DNA of 54,619 nt from Asparagopsis taxiformis (taxonomy: Eukaryota; Rhodophyta; Florideophyceae; Bonnemaisoniales; Bonnemaisoniaceae): NCBI GenBank assembly GCA_030407315.1, contig JALQPE010002525.1, forward strand, positions 1 to 54,619. The letters are read 5' to 3'. Made by a program: the position numbers and the translations under genes. Shown piece after piece: positions 11,176 to 20,736 of this stretch. The notes below the pieces were generated by a model that made no database searches, was not told the origin of the DNA, and saw nothing but the letters and a program-made list of their open reading frames with translations. Position 1 is the stretch's first letter. Each line of letters begins with the position of its first letter.

Positions 11176-14100
11176 ATACTGCTGATCTGCCCTCGCGTCC
11201 GCGTTTTTCATGGGATGCTAGGTGTGTACCCTGGACTGATGGTAAAGGAAACCAAGAAGAATATGCGAGAGCCGTCAAGATGTGGAGGACGTTCCACAAT
11301 AAGCTTCCTGACGGACATGCTGCAAAGATACTACCGTCGCTACAAGGAATCATGCTCCAATCTCAGCTTTTTGGCCGTGCTAGAGATCTTTGCATGAAAA
11401 TAAGCTCCGACATCATAGAAAGTGACGACGGACCTGATGCTATCGTGAATGAAATTCACAAACGGGATGCACTTGCTGTAGTCAGTGAAGTATATAATGA
11501 CTTCCTCGAGCTGCTCAATACCAAAAGAGGTACAAGCGAGTCATTTCTGAACTTTGAGCGCAGGTTTGAAGCCAAAACAAGCAAATTTAATTCAAATGCT
11601 ACTACTACCAAGCTACCGGAATCGCTTGTAGCCTTCATGCTGCTTGCTAATTCTGCAGTAGACAGCAACCAGCGCATCTCAGTACTTGCCTCCTCCGCTC
11701 CGAGAGACGCAAAGCTCACGCCAGCAAGCACCACTGACGACTTCCTCCAAGCCCTTTCCTATGAGTCCATTGCGTCTGTGATCAGACAATGTGACAAGCC
11801 AAAAGGACAAGTGTCTGATATGTCGATGCATGCTCATGCTACCAGTATGCCGAGACAGAAGAAAAAGCTCAGTCCTCGTGAGCTTGCTGATCTAAAATCG
11901 AGAAGCAGATGCCGCAAATGCAAGAAAATGGGACACTGGGCGAGTGATCACTCGAAAGAGCATGAAATTACCACAGAGAAACAAACTGCAGCACAAACAA
12001 GCAGTTCATCTCCCCAGCGCAACACTAAGCACTCCTCCCTAACATTCAATATGGCTAGAATCTCCACAGAAGATAACCCATTTCCGTTAGGATACGTTGG
12101 CCCGCTTGTGGACAATGCCGCTCCTTACAGTGGTATTGGGATCGAAGAATTTAGGCTCATTCAGCCGTTGATAGCCCCAAATTGGAATGGGAGCTTTGAC
12201 CAGCTCCCTGATTCGATTTCCGATCGTCCATATTGGCAATATGGATCTGGGCAGCACAGCAGCGATCCGCGGAAAATAATTGGTTCAGTATGCCTTACAG
12301 TACGATCTAATGCTGGCCGTTCTGTTGTGATCAGACACCTTGTCATTGATGGCTCATCACAATGGGTGATTGGCCGTAACATCGTTCGCAAGTGCAACTT
12401 GTTATATGATCAGCAAAATATATTACAGTTACCGGCTTACACTGATTCTGGAGAACGTGAGTTCATACCACTCATTGATGACGACATGCACTCATACATT
12501 GCATATGAAATGTTTGCACCGAATGAAATTAAGCTATCGGAGCAAGTGCACAAGTCAATGTACTGTGCAACAGCACAGATACCATTTGATCAAAACTCCG
12601 AGCTAAGCTTCCCGAAACTAAAGAAAATAGTCGACACAGTTCATCGACACGTGTGCGGTCACGCATCCTTCAGTGATATCAAGACATTACTGGATCGGAA
12701 TGGAATCTGGAATGCTGACACGGAAAAATACCTATCTCACAAGATTGACACGTGTCACAGTTGTCGTCACACTAGCAATCCTACAAGAGCTAGGAAAGTT
12801 TCTATCAGTACTATGTGCCGACAGTTCAATCAACTTGTGTGCATTGATCATTTGTTTTTAGATGACGTGTGCGTATTCCACGCCATGGACTCTGTCTCGC
12901 GATACTCTGTGGGATGTGTTGTGCCGAACACGTCTATGGAACAAGCCGTCACAGCCTTCGATGCTCATTGGGTATCCCAGTTTTGGCCACCCGAGAAAGT
13001 ATTGTGTGACCCCGGATTCAAAGGAGCACATTTTTCTGACTACCTGAATAATTTGAACTCTGAAATTGTCCTCCTTCCCGCACGTCGGCACAATAAGAAC
13101 ACTATCGAGTCGAAACACCGTGTTCTAAGAGACATATTCTTGCGCCTCAAGTCCGACAACCCTGATTTCCACACCGCACTGCTCGTTCAACAAACATTTC
13201 GCATTTCAAACTCCTTATATGGCAATAATCTACTCAGTGCTCAAGAGCTAGCCAAAGGTTATACTGTACCTGTGACCCCAGGAGCGATGGCCATCTCGAT
13301 CCCGAAAGAACTAGTCGAAGCACAGCAAAAATTGCAGGCGAAACGAAAATTAACGTTAATATTGAAGTCTAAATCCATAATGGAAACACCTGTGCATGCT
13401 GGTGATATGGTTGAAGTGTTTGTCAAACACAGCAATGAGAAGAGGGGCAAATGGTCAAGTCCAAAGACAGTGCTTAGTTACGATCACAACACTCGTACTG
13501 TGGTACTACCAGGCAGAAATGGAAGAACAATCCAAGCTGCAATTGAGGATATAAGGCCATCCTTATCCGATAATACATTGGCTGTTGCCATACAAGATCT
13601 TATGGACGATCTCGACGATGAGATAGACAATGAGATTGAATCTGTGACAAATGATACTGGAAAATATCCGTCCAAAAGCAAACATGATGCCAACTTTGAT
13701 TTGAGCGAAGGACAAGCAAACGCTCAAGTCGAACCAATAGAAAACACCAACTCAGAAATACAAGGAAAATCAATTGCCGTTGGAGACAAGCTGTCAGTAT
13801 ATTGGCCCGATGACAAACAGTACTACTCTGGAACTGTTTCCCGATACTTCTCTCGCAGTGGAAAGCACAAAATACTTTATGACGATGGCCAATCTGAAAC
13901 ACTGGATATGACAAAAGAAATATGGAAACACGATGATTCTATTGGAGAGACGAATGGACTATCAGCCAATGAGATACAAGTTGTACCCGGAAAAGAGCTA
14001 ACGAGCCATGAAAAGGATGCTACTGATCAATATCATGACCGATTCAAGAGCAAAGAGTTTTTACTCACTGAAGCCCAAGATCTGCCCTCATTCGTCACCC

Positions 14101-15629
14101 AAAATGCTTACGAAAGAGAGCAGTCCTCTTTCATGAAAACAGTGCAAGAGGTACACGTTTCCAAGATTCCACAAAACTCTAACATTATTTCCAGCCATGT
14201 CCTATACAAAGTGAAGACACTTGACGATGGATCTCGGATAGTCAAAGCTCGGATTGCCCCACATGGTAATAGAGACAAGGACAAACATCTGTTGAGGACA
14301 GATTCTGCCACGTGCCCTCCACTCGGACTTCGAATCCTCCTATCAATTTGCACCATTTTCCGGTGGAGCTTGGCCAAAGTTGACGTTAAATCAGCATTCT
14401 TGCAGACTGGTGCTGCAGAAAGAGATGTATATGTTGTTCCTCCAAAGGAATGTCGCCAGCGAACTTTCTATTGGCTACTACTAGCAGCTTCATACGGATT
14501 GGCAAACGCTAATGCCAAGTGGCAAGACCACAGTGACCAATTTCTGTCTCAGATTGGTTTTAAACAACTTTCATATGTTCCACAACTGTTTTATTTCACT
14601 GCAAACAAGAAGCTAGAAATGCTTGCCATCAAAGTTGTTGATGACATCTTATTCACTGGCGAAAGAGGCAACCTCCAGTCTATGGTGGAGAAGACCAAGA
14701 AACAGTACGAACTTGGTACCATTGTGTACAGCCCTGGTTCTTTTAAGTTCTTCGGACTCGACCTCCACCACGATGAAGATCACGTCATTAGCCTATCAGG
14801 TGATGTCAAGCTCAATGAAATCGATAATCATCTGATCGATCGTTTGAGACGTAAGCAAAGTACTGCAGCACTGAACTCAATCGAGCTTACAGTATTTCGT
14901 TCACTCAACGGGTCTATTGGTTGGTTGGGCGTAACCTCGAGCCCTTTCTGTGCATTTGCGTCTAGCTACATGCAACAAAAAGGCACAAATCTCACAGTAC
15001 ACGACCTTGTCTCGCAAAATAATATGCTTCGCACTCTCAAAAGGCTGGGTTGTACAATAACATACAAGCGTCCGTCTGTTGGTTCTACTCTCAAGCTATC
15101 TGTCCTGTTATTTACAGATGCCAGTGTTCCTTCAGTAAGCGGACAGTTAGGATTCATTGCTGGACTTCTCTTTGGAAATCTACAGCAACACAGCATTATC
15201 CATATTATACACTGGTCGTCAGTCAAGTCAAGGCGCCCCGTGCGCTCCACTGGATCTGCAGAGACTCTTGCAGCAGGTATTGGGATTGATGAAGGAAAAA
15301 TTATTGTTAAGGCGTACGAAACATTTCTACAGATGCACATAGATCTAATCGTCTGTGTGGATTCGAAAGACCTCTATGATACGCTATCAACATGCCACAG
15401 TGCTTCTGACAAAAGCATTCGTGCAGATGTCGCCGTTATAAGATACGAATTTGAGACCCAAAATGTGAACAAAATGGTTTGGGTTCCTGGCAAGTGCAAC
15501 TTAAGTGATCCGTTGACCAAGTGGAATAGTCCTCTTACACAACCGTTGCAGTTGTTAATGTTCAACGGCACCATGCCAATTTCTATGCCTGAAGCGCAAG
15601 AGCGCAGCTCTCAATCTTTCCTCGGATAA
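11166..15629 (+). CDS. Copia-type gag-pol polyprotein
   Basis: The uninterrupted frame of 1487 codons covers a complete copia polyprotein. In order: a gag-like N-terminus; a zinc knuckle at about 249-262 with spacing C-x2-C-x4-H-x4-H (last Cys replaced by His); a weak protease-like stretch near 392 (VIDGSS); a zinc-binding integrase N-terminus from about 490; an integrase core with D561, D615 and E648. A Tudor/agenet-like segment follows at about 874-918 (SVYWPDDKQYYSGTV). Reverse transcriptase spans about 1000-1220 with VVDD at 1157-1160, and RNase H starts near D1318. The order integrase before reverse transcriptase is diagnostic of Ty1/copia. The first ATG lies inside the primer-binding site, and there is no in-frame stop, so the element may be competent apart from its broken 5' LTR. 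Gag and pol share one frame, so their ratio must be set after translation. Confidence 0.9.
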   Translation: MGPDTADLPSRPRFSWDARCVPWTDGKGNQEEYARAVKMWRTFHNKLPDGHAAKILPSLQGIMLQSQLFGRARDLCMKISSDIIESDDGPDAIVNEIHKRDALAVVSEVYNDFLELLNTKRGTSESFLNFERRFEAKTSKFNSNATTTKLPESLVAFMLLANSAVDSNQRISVLASSAPRDAKLTPASTTDDFLQALSYESIASVIRQCDKPKGQVSDMSMHAHATSMPRQKKKLSPRELADLKSRSRCRKCKKMGHWASDHSKEHEITTEKQTAAQTSSSSPQRNTKHSSLTFNMARISTEDNPFPLGYVGPLVDNAAPYSGIGIEEFRLIQPLIAPNWNGSFDQLPDSISDRPYWQYGSGQHSSDPRKIIGSVCLTVRSNAGRSVVIRHLVIDGSSQWVIGRNIVRKCNLLYDQQNILQLPAYTDSGEREFIPLIDDDMHSYIAYEMFAPNEIKLSEQVHKSMYCATAQIPFDQNSELSFPKLKKIVDTVHRHVCGHASFSDIKTLLDRNGIWNADTEKYLSHKIDTCHSCRHTSNPTRARKVSISTMCRQFNQLVCIDHLFLDDVCVFHAMDSVSRYSVGCVVPNTSMEQAVTAFDAHWVSQFWPPEKVLCDPGFKGAHFSDYLNNLNSEIVLLPARRHNKNTIESKHRVLRDIFLRLKSDNPDFHTALLVQQTFRISNSLYGNNLLSAQELAKGYTVPVTPGAMAISIPKELVEAQQKLQAKRKLTLILKSKSIMETPVHAGDMVEVFVKHSNEKRGKWSSPKTVLSYDHNTRTVVLPGRNGRTIQAAIEDIRPSLSDNTLAVAIQDLMDDLDDEIDNEIESVTNDTGKYPSKSKHDANFDLSEGQANAQVEPIENTNSEIQGKSIAVGDKLSVYWPDDKQYYSGTVSRYFSRSGKHKILYDDGQSETLDMTKEIWKHDDSIGETNGLSANEIQVVPGKELTSHEKDATDQYHDRFKSKEFLLTEAQDLPSFVTQNAYEREQSSFMKTVQEVHVSKIPQNSNIISSHVLYKVKTLDDGSRIVKARIAPHGNRDKDKHLLRTDSATCPPLGLRILLSICTIFRWSLAKVDVKSAFLQTGAAERDVYVVPPKECRQRTFYWLLLAASYGLANANAKWQDHSDQFLSQIGFKQLSYVPQLFYFTANKKLEMLAIKVVDDILFTGERGNLQSMVEKTKKQYELGTIVYSPGSFKFFGLDLHHDEDHVISLSGDVKLNEIDNHLIDRLRRKQSTAALNSIELTVFRSLNGSIGWLGVTSSPFCAFASSYMQQKGTNLTVHDLVSQNNMLRTLKRLGCTITYKRPSVGSTLKLSVLLFTDASVPSVSGQLGFIAGLLFGNLQQHSIIHIIHWSSVKSRRPVRSTGSAETLAAGIGIDEGKIIVKAYETFLQMHIDLIVCVDSKDLYDTLSTCHSASDKSIRADVAVIRYEFETQNVNKMVWVPGKCNLSDPLTKWNSPLTQPLQLLMFNGTMPISMPEAQERSSQSFLG

Positions 15630-15642
15630 TTCCACCTCGTTC

Positions 15643-15651
15643 AAAAAAGGG
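15643..15651 (+). other. Polypurine tract of Copia-1
   Basis: AAAAAAGGG lies directly before the TG that opens the 3' LTR. This is the expected plus-strand primer position. Confidence 0.7.
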
Positions 15652-16085
15652 TGAATATGAATTGTTCAGTTTGATCGACCAATGACTCAAAGACAATTAT
15701 CAAGACTGTTACATTCACAGAGTGATCCAAATATCATTGTTATCCATACAGTTAATATGCCGTTGACCAGTTACCACCCACGGCATTTGAATTCAAATAC
15801 CTCTTATTGATACATTAGATTAATCTTGGGTAACACTACCTATGATATCCCATGATACAGCATTTGCAATTGTGCATTTAGCTACCCACGCACAATAGCA
15901 TATAAACCCCCTTCTAGTAAACCATGTGTGTGGCATGCAACTGAGCACAGACTGCCACAGCATCACTTGCCGATCAATCTTCTGTTACTACCGGTTGCAC
16001 GCCACCCTGCCAACCTGAAAACTCTTGTTACTGCACGTTTAACGTAGCAAAAGGGTTCAAGGACTGTTTCAGCATCTCCTTTTCA
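15652..16085 (+). repeat. 3' LTR of Copia-1
   Basis: The 434-bp LTR starts TGAATATGAATTG and ends CTCCTTTTCA, with canonical TG and CA ends. CATATAAACC near 15899-15908 is a plausible TATA box. Three further bases (TAG) match between the two ends but fit the host reading frame on the right, so I place the end at CA. Confidence 0.8.
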
Positions 16086-16840
16086 TAGGTAGACCGTATT
16101 CTCTGGCCGTATCAAACAACCAGAAATTCGTCGCGTACTCCTTTGGTAACAGTTGTATTGTATACATCGCTGACGCGCTCAACGGAAATGTCTTGCGTAC
16201 GCTCTTTGATCTCGAGGAATGGGCGTTATCGTTGACACCCGATGAACAGGATGTCCGATCAATTCTGACCAGTTCCGGTCATTCGAGTAGAACGCCACGA
16301 GTTGGACCAAACCGACAAGTTGGAACACTGTCGTTCAGTTCAGACGGTAATCTGATTTCAGCTTTCGCAGCCGCAAACTGGGACCTGAACCCGAACCCGG
16401 ACCCGAACCGATTTTACAGGTATCTGACGACTGTCGAGGCAAAGTCTGTGTCTTGGAGTGTATCGTCAGGAGTACCCATTGACGAAACACGTGTGGACGC
16501 CGATAGTACCGCAACGAGTAGCACACCATCCCCTCGCTTGGTCTGCAATCCGCAGTTTAATCGATCGCTCTTCCGTTTTCCACCAAATGTCAAGTACGAA
16601 CACGGCCAATCGTCTTTCACTATAGCCACCGTGGAGGATCATGTGAGTAGAGCCCATTACATCGCTGATACCTCACGATTACACCTTTCAAAAGGACGCA
16701 GGAGTATGTGCTATGTCGATCTTATCACTCACAATACTCATCTCCCGCCGCGCAATCCACCTCCTCTTCCACTCCTCCCCGAGCCTCGTCCATCCCCGTC
16801 ACAGAACAAAATCACAAATTCCGGACCAGAAGAAGTCTAG
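16086..16840 (+). pseudogene. G1: 3' part of WD40 region of an NLR-like gene
   Basis: The open frame starts abruptly after the Copia-1 LTR (PYSLAVSNNQKFVAYSF) and matches the last part of the WD40 region of G2 and G3. It continues through the Pro-rich linker (LPPRNPPPLPLLPEP). It stops at TAG 16838-16840, where the intact paralogue has the tyrosine that opens its TIR domain. NB-ARC and most of the WD40 region are missing; they should lie to the left of the retrotransposon, outside the window. An in-frame hexanucleotide expansion (NLNPNPDPN) distinguishes it from G2. Confidence 0.8.
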
Positions 16841-17521
16841 GACGTCTTCGTAAGTCATGCCGGTCCCGACAAACTATTCATTGCCGAACCACTGTTTGAT
16901 GCACTTGTTGCCAATGGTCTCAAAATATTCTTGGACAAGAGGGAACTACATCCCGGGCAGAATGCTCCTCAGAAAATGGATGGTGCAATGGAGAGGGCAA
17001 GGATAGCAGTGGTGATTCTGTCATCGCAATTCGCTGGTCGTCCATGGACCATGAAGGAATTACTGTGTTTCCTACGACGCTTCAGGAGTGCTGGTGAAAG
17101 GGGAGTGATTATAATCCCTGTGTTCTATCGATTAACGCTGGAAGATTGTAGAAATGCACATTTGGTCACGGATGAAGAAGGGAACAAAGTGCTGATGACA
17201 GAAGAATTTCTGCAACGAATGGCGGAGAACAGCGAGTACGGGATTGCAGACGTTGTGCAAGGTCTTCAGGAAATGAGGGGGATTACAGGAATTGAGAATT
17301 TTGAAAATGCGACAAACGAAGACGGAAGCGAGGCGGCGGAGAAGCGGAAGACGTTTGTCGGAAGGATTGTAGAGGCAGTAATGAAGGCGATGGGACTGTA
17401 AAACCAGATACACCACATATCCGGTGTGATGTCTGCTGCAGGCATGGTGGCAGTAGATATGCTGTCACAGGGACGCATAGAAACGGGGAACCTTGCAGGT
17501 CCGAGTAGAGCGACAAGCTGA
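16841..17521 (+). pseudogene. G1: TIR domain cut off from its WD40 body
   Basis: Directly after the TAG, the same frame reads DVFVSHAGPDKLF and continues through a complete TIR domain: LHPGQNAPQKM, IAVVILSSQFAGRPW, TMKELLCFLRRF, VIIIPVFYRLTL. The glutamate of the W-T-x-K-E-L helix, the position of the NADase catalytic Glu in TIR enzymes, is kept. Homology to G2 shows that the original end was the TGA at 17519-17521. A 73-bp insertion at 17397-17469 supplies an earlier TAA (17399-17401) and removes about 16 residues. There is no ATG before about 16975, so translation as a separate TIR protein would lose the first strand and helix. Confidence 0.75.
17397..17469. mobile_element. 73-bp LTR-like element, copy 1, in the G1 TIR domain
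   Basis: The insert begins TGTAAAACC and ends GCTGTCACA, giving TG and CA ends. It is flanked by a perfect 5-bp duplication GGGAC (17392-17396 and 17470-17474) and is absent from the G2 paralogue. It is identical to the copy at 17947-18019. Ends and duplication length are those of LTR integration, so this is probably a solo LTR of a very small retroelement. The terminal TGT/ACA is too short to argue for a DNA transposon. Confidence 0.8.
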
Positions 17522-17645
17522 AGATATTTTACAGTAAAAAATGTTCTGGAAGGTCTCTGTGTGTATCGGTCTATGCAGAGTATGTGTTCAGCGCGATTGG
17601 GAGCACATACAGGTCCATTGAGAACGACGGAAAGTCAATAACGCG

Positions 17646-17879
17646 ATGTGGAAGAGTAGCAGTGTGGATGTCGGTGCACTCAACTCGACACTTGTTCCCA
17701 GAATTGGAACTACGAGTATTCCACCATCGTTACGCAACAGCGAATCCAACGCTGTCGGGTACATGACAATCGCAATACAACACGTGAAACACCGTGAACT
17801 CCTCCAAGGTATGCATTTCCCCACAAGGAAACAATTTCATTTCACCTACTATCACCAGGGCTTTCGAGTCGTTCGCTAG
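17646..17879 (+). CDS. Small hypothetical protein downstream of G1
   Basis: The 77-codon frame begins MWKSSSVDVGALNSTLVPRI. The G2 flank has the same frame from 33644 (MLKSGSVDVGALNSTLVPRI) but stops after 53 codons. Several differences between the copies are synonymous. In both copies a different frame further on keeps the alignable string SNECAI-x-G-x-PGLQ, so this may be the start of a decayed longer gene. I recognise no family. It may equally be conserved non-coding flank. Confidence 0.25.
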   Translation: MWKSSSVDVGALNSTLVPRIGTTSIPPSLRNSESNAVGYMTIAIQHVKHRELLQGMHFPTRKQFHFTYYHQGFRVVR

Positions 17880-17946
17880 TTGCTCCAATGAATGCGCCAT
17901 CGGCGGGAAACCCGGATTGCAATCCTTCACCGCGCCCGATGCTGAC

Positions 17947-18019
17947 TGTAAAACCAGATACACCACATATCCGGTGTGATGTCTGCTGCAGGCATGGTGG
18001 CAGTAGATATGCTGTCACA
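17947..18019. mobile_element. 73-bp LTR-like element, copy 2
   Basis: Identical over all 73 bp to 17397-17469 and flanked by a different perfect 5-bp duplication, CTGAC (17942-17946 and 18020-18024). The matching G2 flank near 33915 reads straight through without the insert. Two copies with distinct duplications only about 550 bp apart indicate two separate insertions. Confidence 0.85.
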
Positions 18020-18706
18020 CTGACAATATCTAAGGCGGGATGATGTCTGCGGGGACCGGCAGAGAGGCAGAGTACGGAAGAGAGGACAAGCTGCGGACAG
18101 TACAGTCGCTGGGTAGTGCGAGGTGTGCCGAGAAAACGGGCAATCGGAGATAGCGTCAGGGACAAGGCGGGGCATAGGAAATATGTCGATGAAATCAGGG
18201 ACGTCGTATCGGAGCAACGAGAAAGTGGCGAGGCTGCTGGTCGTAATGCTGCGCAATGATCAGAAACTGTAGAGGGCAAGGTGGGTGGAGACGGAGAATT
18301 TTCGAGGATCTTATTTCAATTGCAAATAATGCGCCGGGAACAAGGTCTGACTCATGCGCTGGCAGGTTTCCCGGACGCAGAGCATTGGTGACAATGGCAA
18401 GGCATGTGATCGCGCTGTCGGCAAAAGTTGTCGTTGGGTTTATTGACATATGTATGGAATTGTCAAAAGGTCGTGCAGACGGTACGTGATTTGTGAAAAG
18501 GGTGCTGCTTTCAAATCTTGTCGCGTCTGAGTGAACAGGTACATGCGAGATCAAATTTCACAACAACTTCCGTGCCGAAGTTGTCCAGAACTCATCATGA
18601 TGTTGCTCACATAGGCCGTGCACACCGTCACACAGGTACAGTATTCTTTAATTTCAAATCGGACCAATAGCTGAAGACACCTGCAATGGCAACTGCTGTA
18701 TCTCGG

Positions 18707-18828
18707 ATTGTGCGCCGTCCGTTTATGTAAACCGACTGTTTGACCATAAAGAATATTGTGCCTGCGCAGTCACTAGAGTCGGCATGTCGCCTGGTTATAT
18801 GAATATCCCAACACGGACGGCGCACAAT
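18707..18828. repeat. 16-bp perfect inverted repeat bracketing 90 bp
   Basis: ATTGTGCGCCGTCCGT at 18707-18722 returns as its reverse complement at 18813-18828. The enclosed segment partly matches block B near 24020 (GTGCCTGCGCAG), but B lacks the inverted arms. It could be a small insertion scar or a structured element. Confidence 0.6.
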
Positions 18829-19080
18829 CGCGCAAGTATACTTGCGTATTGGCAGCAGCAATATATCATGATATAGCTATTATTATCATACTGTAATCTG
18901 AATTATTCGCATTCCCCTTTTCTTTGTTGGTACTGCCAAGTGGCGTCACACTACCAGACCATTGGCTGGTGGGGATATCACAGAAGCGCCGTGGATTGGG
19001 AGCTGGCAGAGCAAATAGCACAGTCATTGACGGTGCTATCCGTCATTGCCGGTTCTATTTTCTCTGCCAGCAATCCCTAT

Positions 19081-19125
19081 GACTCGACATTTCTCATGAC
19101 GGATCGTCATGAAAAATGTCGAATC
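19081..19125. repeat. Near-perfect hairpin
   Basis: The arms CGACATTT and AAATGTCG (19085-19092, 19114-19121) enclose inner arms TCATGAC and GTCATGA around the loop GGATC. It is present in block A and not in the matching part of block B. Confidence 0.5.
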
Positions 19126-19431
19126 CCCTTACAATAAACTAAAATTTACAATCACCTACCCATCTGTTGAGCGTTACATAATCATATCCGTTTCCGACAC
19201 AGGACGCAATATCTACAGGACGCTACTGGTGTACACCCCAGACGCCAATGAAGAGACGAAACTGTTGACAGAAATGCTGGTCAAACGTTTTTCCGCCGCA
19301 GTGGTGTTCAGATGTTCGAGCATATGTGCTGATCCCGAATCATTCCTTCCAATCTTCTGCATAAAAGACCCACTCAGACATGATTCACTCTCTGATACCA
19401 CCCCGCCAGCTCAAGACAGCTGGGCTTCTAA

Positions 19432-19671
19432 ATGAAACTCTTCAACTTCATCATGTCCTGTTCACGTTCATCACCACGTGTACATTCACGCCCGCTCACC
19501 GTACCAGGTGCTCCTCGTGAATCAGTCTACCCTCCGATCTACTTTCCAGATATGCCCATTCTCCAACTCCCCCCAAGCATCAATGAATGTGGCCCAGATG
19601 CTTGTGAGCAGTCTGCAACCTTTATGTCTCGCTTTCGTACTTGGTTTCGTCGTGTCTTCTGCTACGCATGA
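19432..19671 (+). CDS. Hypothetical 79-aa protein, block A copy
   Basis: The frame starts MKLFNFIMSCSRSSPRVHSR and ends in a basic stretch FRTWFRRVFCYA. The block B copy (24382-24621) keeps start, stop and length. I count five differences, three of them synonymous, with only I/V and R/H replacements. A TATA-like CATAAAAG lies about 70 bp upstream of the ATG in both copies. No domain, signal peptide or membrane segment is evident. A short exon of a larger gene or chance survival in a young duplication are alternatives. Confidence 0.35.
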   Translation: MKLFNFIMSCSRSSPRVHSRPLTVPGAPRESVYPPIYFPDMPILQLPPSINECGPDACEQSATFMSRFRTWFRRVFCYA

Positions 19672-20522
19672 TCTTAACTCAAATTGATGCAGTGTGCAAT
19701 GTGCTCTTTTATGGCTTGTTTCCTTTCATCTCGCTGGAAGTGTGGATTTGCCTCAGTACATGAAGCTACTATCTTGCTTCCATTTAGTCGTTTCCTTTTT
19801 CGAACAGCTCACATAATTCGCTTCAGATAGCAGAAGTGATTGCCAATCCCTGAAAATTACAGAAACTTGTTGCCAATCTCACCCCTTCAAAGTGTCTCAG
19901 CAGTTGGACCACATATTCACATTACCTCGAGCATTAAATCTTCTCACGTCTGGCCAATGCATTCACATAGATGTAATACGCGCGTCACGAAGGGGACCAA
20001 TGGTGCCCACAAACTGAAACTAATTGTCCAGCCTTTCGCATAGAACCAGAGGACAGTGCATCTCGGCTGAGACCCAACTGGAGGATACTTCAGGCTCCTA
20101 ACAACCCTCTCTTATCACACTGCAATACTCAATCAAACCCCGTTCCCAATTGCACCGGAATCACAAGGGAGCTCGCCCATCTCACAAAGTCACTTCATCC
20201 AAGAGCCAAGCTGTCGGCGCATCGGAGTCGCTAGTTCGTTGCATGCTTCGCAGAAGATATCTCCGAATTTTCGTCGTCATGGGTGTCTCGACATTGGGTG
20301 TGTACGCTCTTTAAGAAACGTTCAGACGTTGACCCCGTTCGAAAGCCTGTTCGCGCGCAAATACGTACATATCTGCGGTTCTGCCGTTTCATCCAACTTG
20401 TCACCGCTTATCTATTCCGCACAATAAATAGCACTATTTCCCACAAACTTGACATCCACTCGCAGAAGCACCGTGAGAAAATTATATAGCAAACATTGCA
20501 ACAACACACGGAGGTGAAAGTC

Positions 20523-20736
20523 GATGATCAAGACAGTGCTAAGAGCGAAGATTGTAAATGAGATGCCGTTAGCAGAGTAAGCGGCACAGAGATGAACACT
20601 GAATGAGCTGATGTAGCTTTTTTCTTAGTGCGGTTCCGTGCCTGCTGCCAGGGGGAGATGCTCATTGTCCCGGTGTTCTACTGGTTGACACTGGATTACT
20701 GCAGAGATGAGGATTCGCTATCATCTGGGAACGACT
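20523..20736 (+). pseudogene. TIR-domain relic in block A
   Basis: The sequence aligns with the middle of the G3 TIR domain: GATGATCAAG, then GCGAAGATTG, then TGAATGAGCTGATG, then TTCCGTGC, then CCGGTGTTCTAC. In translation VRFRACCQGE and PVFYWLTLDYCRDE are recognisable. Several stops and indels break it, and the WD40 part is absent upstream. It marks a third NLR-like gene copy that has almost vanished. Confidence 0.7.

Larger units (their letters stand above)
11064..16085 (+). mobile_element. Copia-1, Ty1/copia LTR retrotransposon with truncated 5' LTR
   Basis: The element consists of the last 97 bp of a 5' LTR, a primer-binding site, a single gag-pol frame, a polypurine tract and a complete 3' LTR. 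It lies in the same orientation as, and inside, an NLR-like gene. Host homology starts at 16086, where TA GGT AGA CCG continues the WD40 frame (V-G-R-P, against V-G-F-P in paralogue G2). That places the LTR end at the CA of 16084-16085. The two LTR copies are identical over the shared 97 bp, suggesting recent insertion. The 5' target-site duplication is not in the window. Confidence 0.85.
17522..18620 (+). repeat. Downstream flank of G1, duplicated after G2
   Basis: This stretch aligns with 33521-34570 over about 1.1 kb with scattered substitutions and indels, so G1 and G2 were duplicated together with their 3' flanks. Pieces of plus-strand reading frame are alignable between the copies (see the entry at 17646-17879 and the frame near 18340-18489), but frameshifts separate them. 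Confidence 0.65.
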
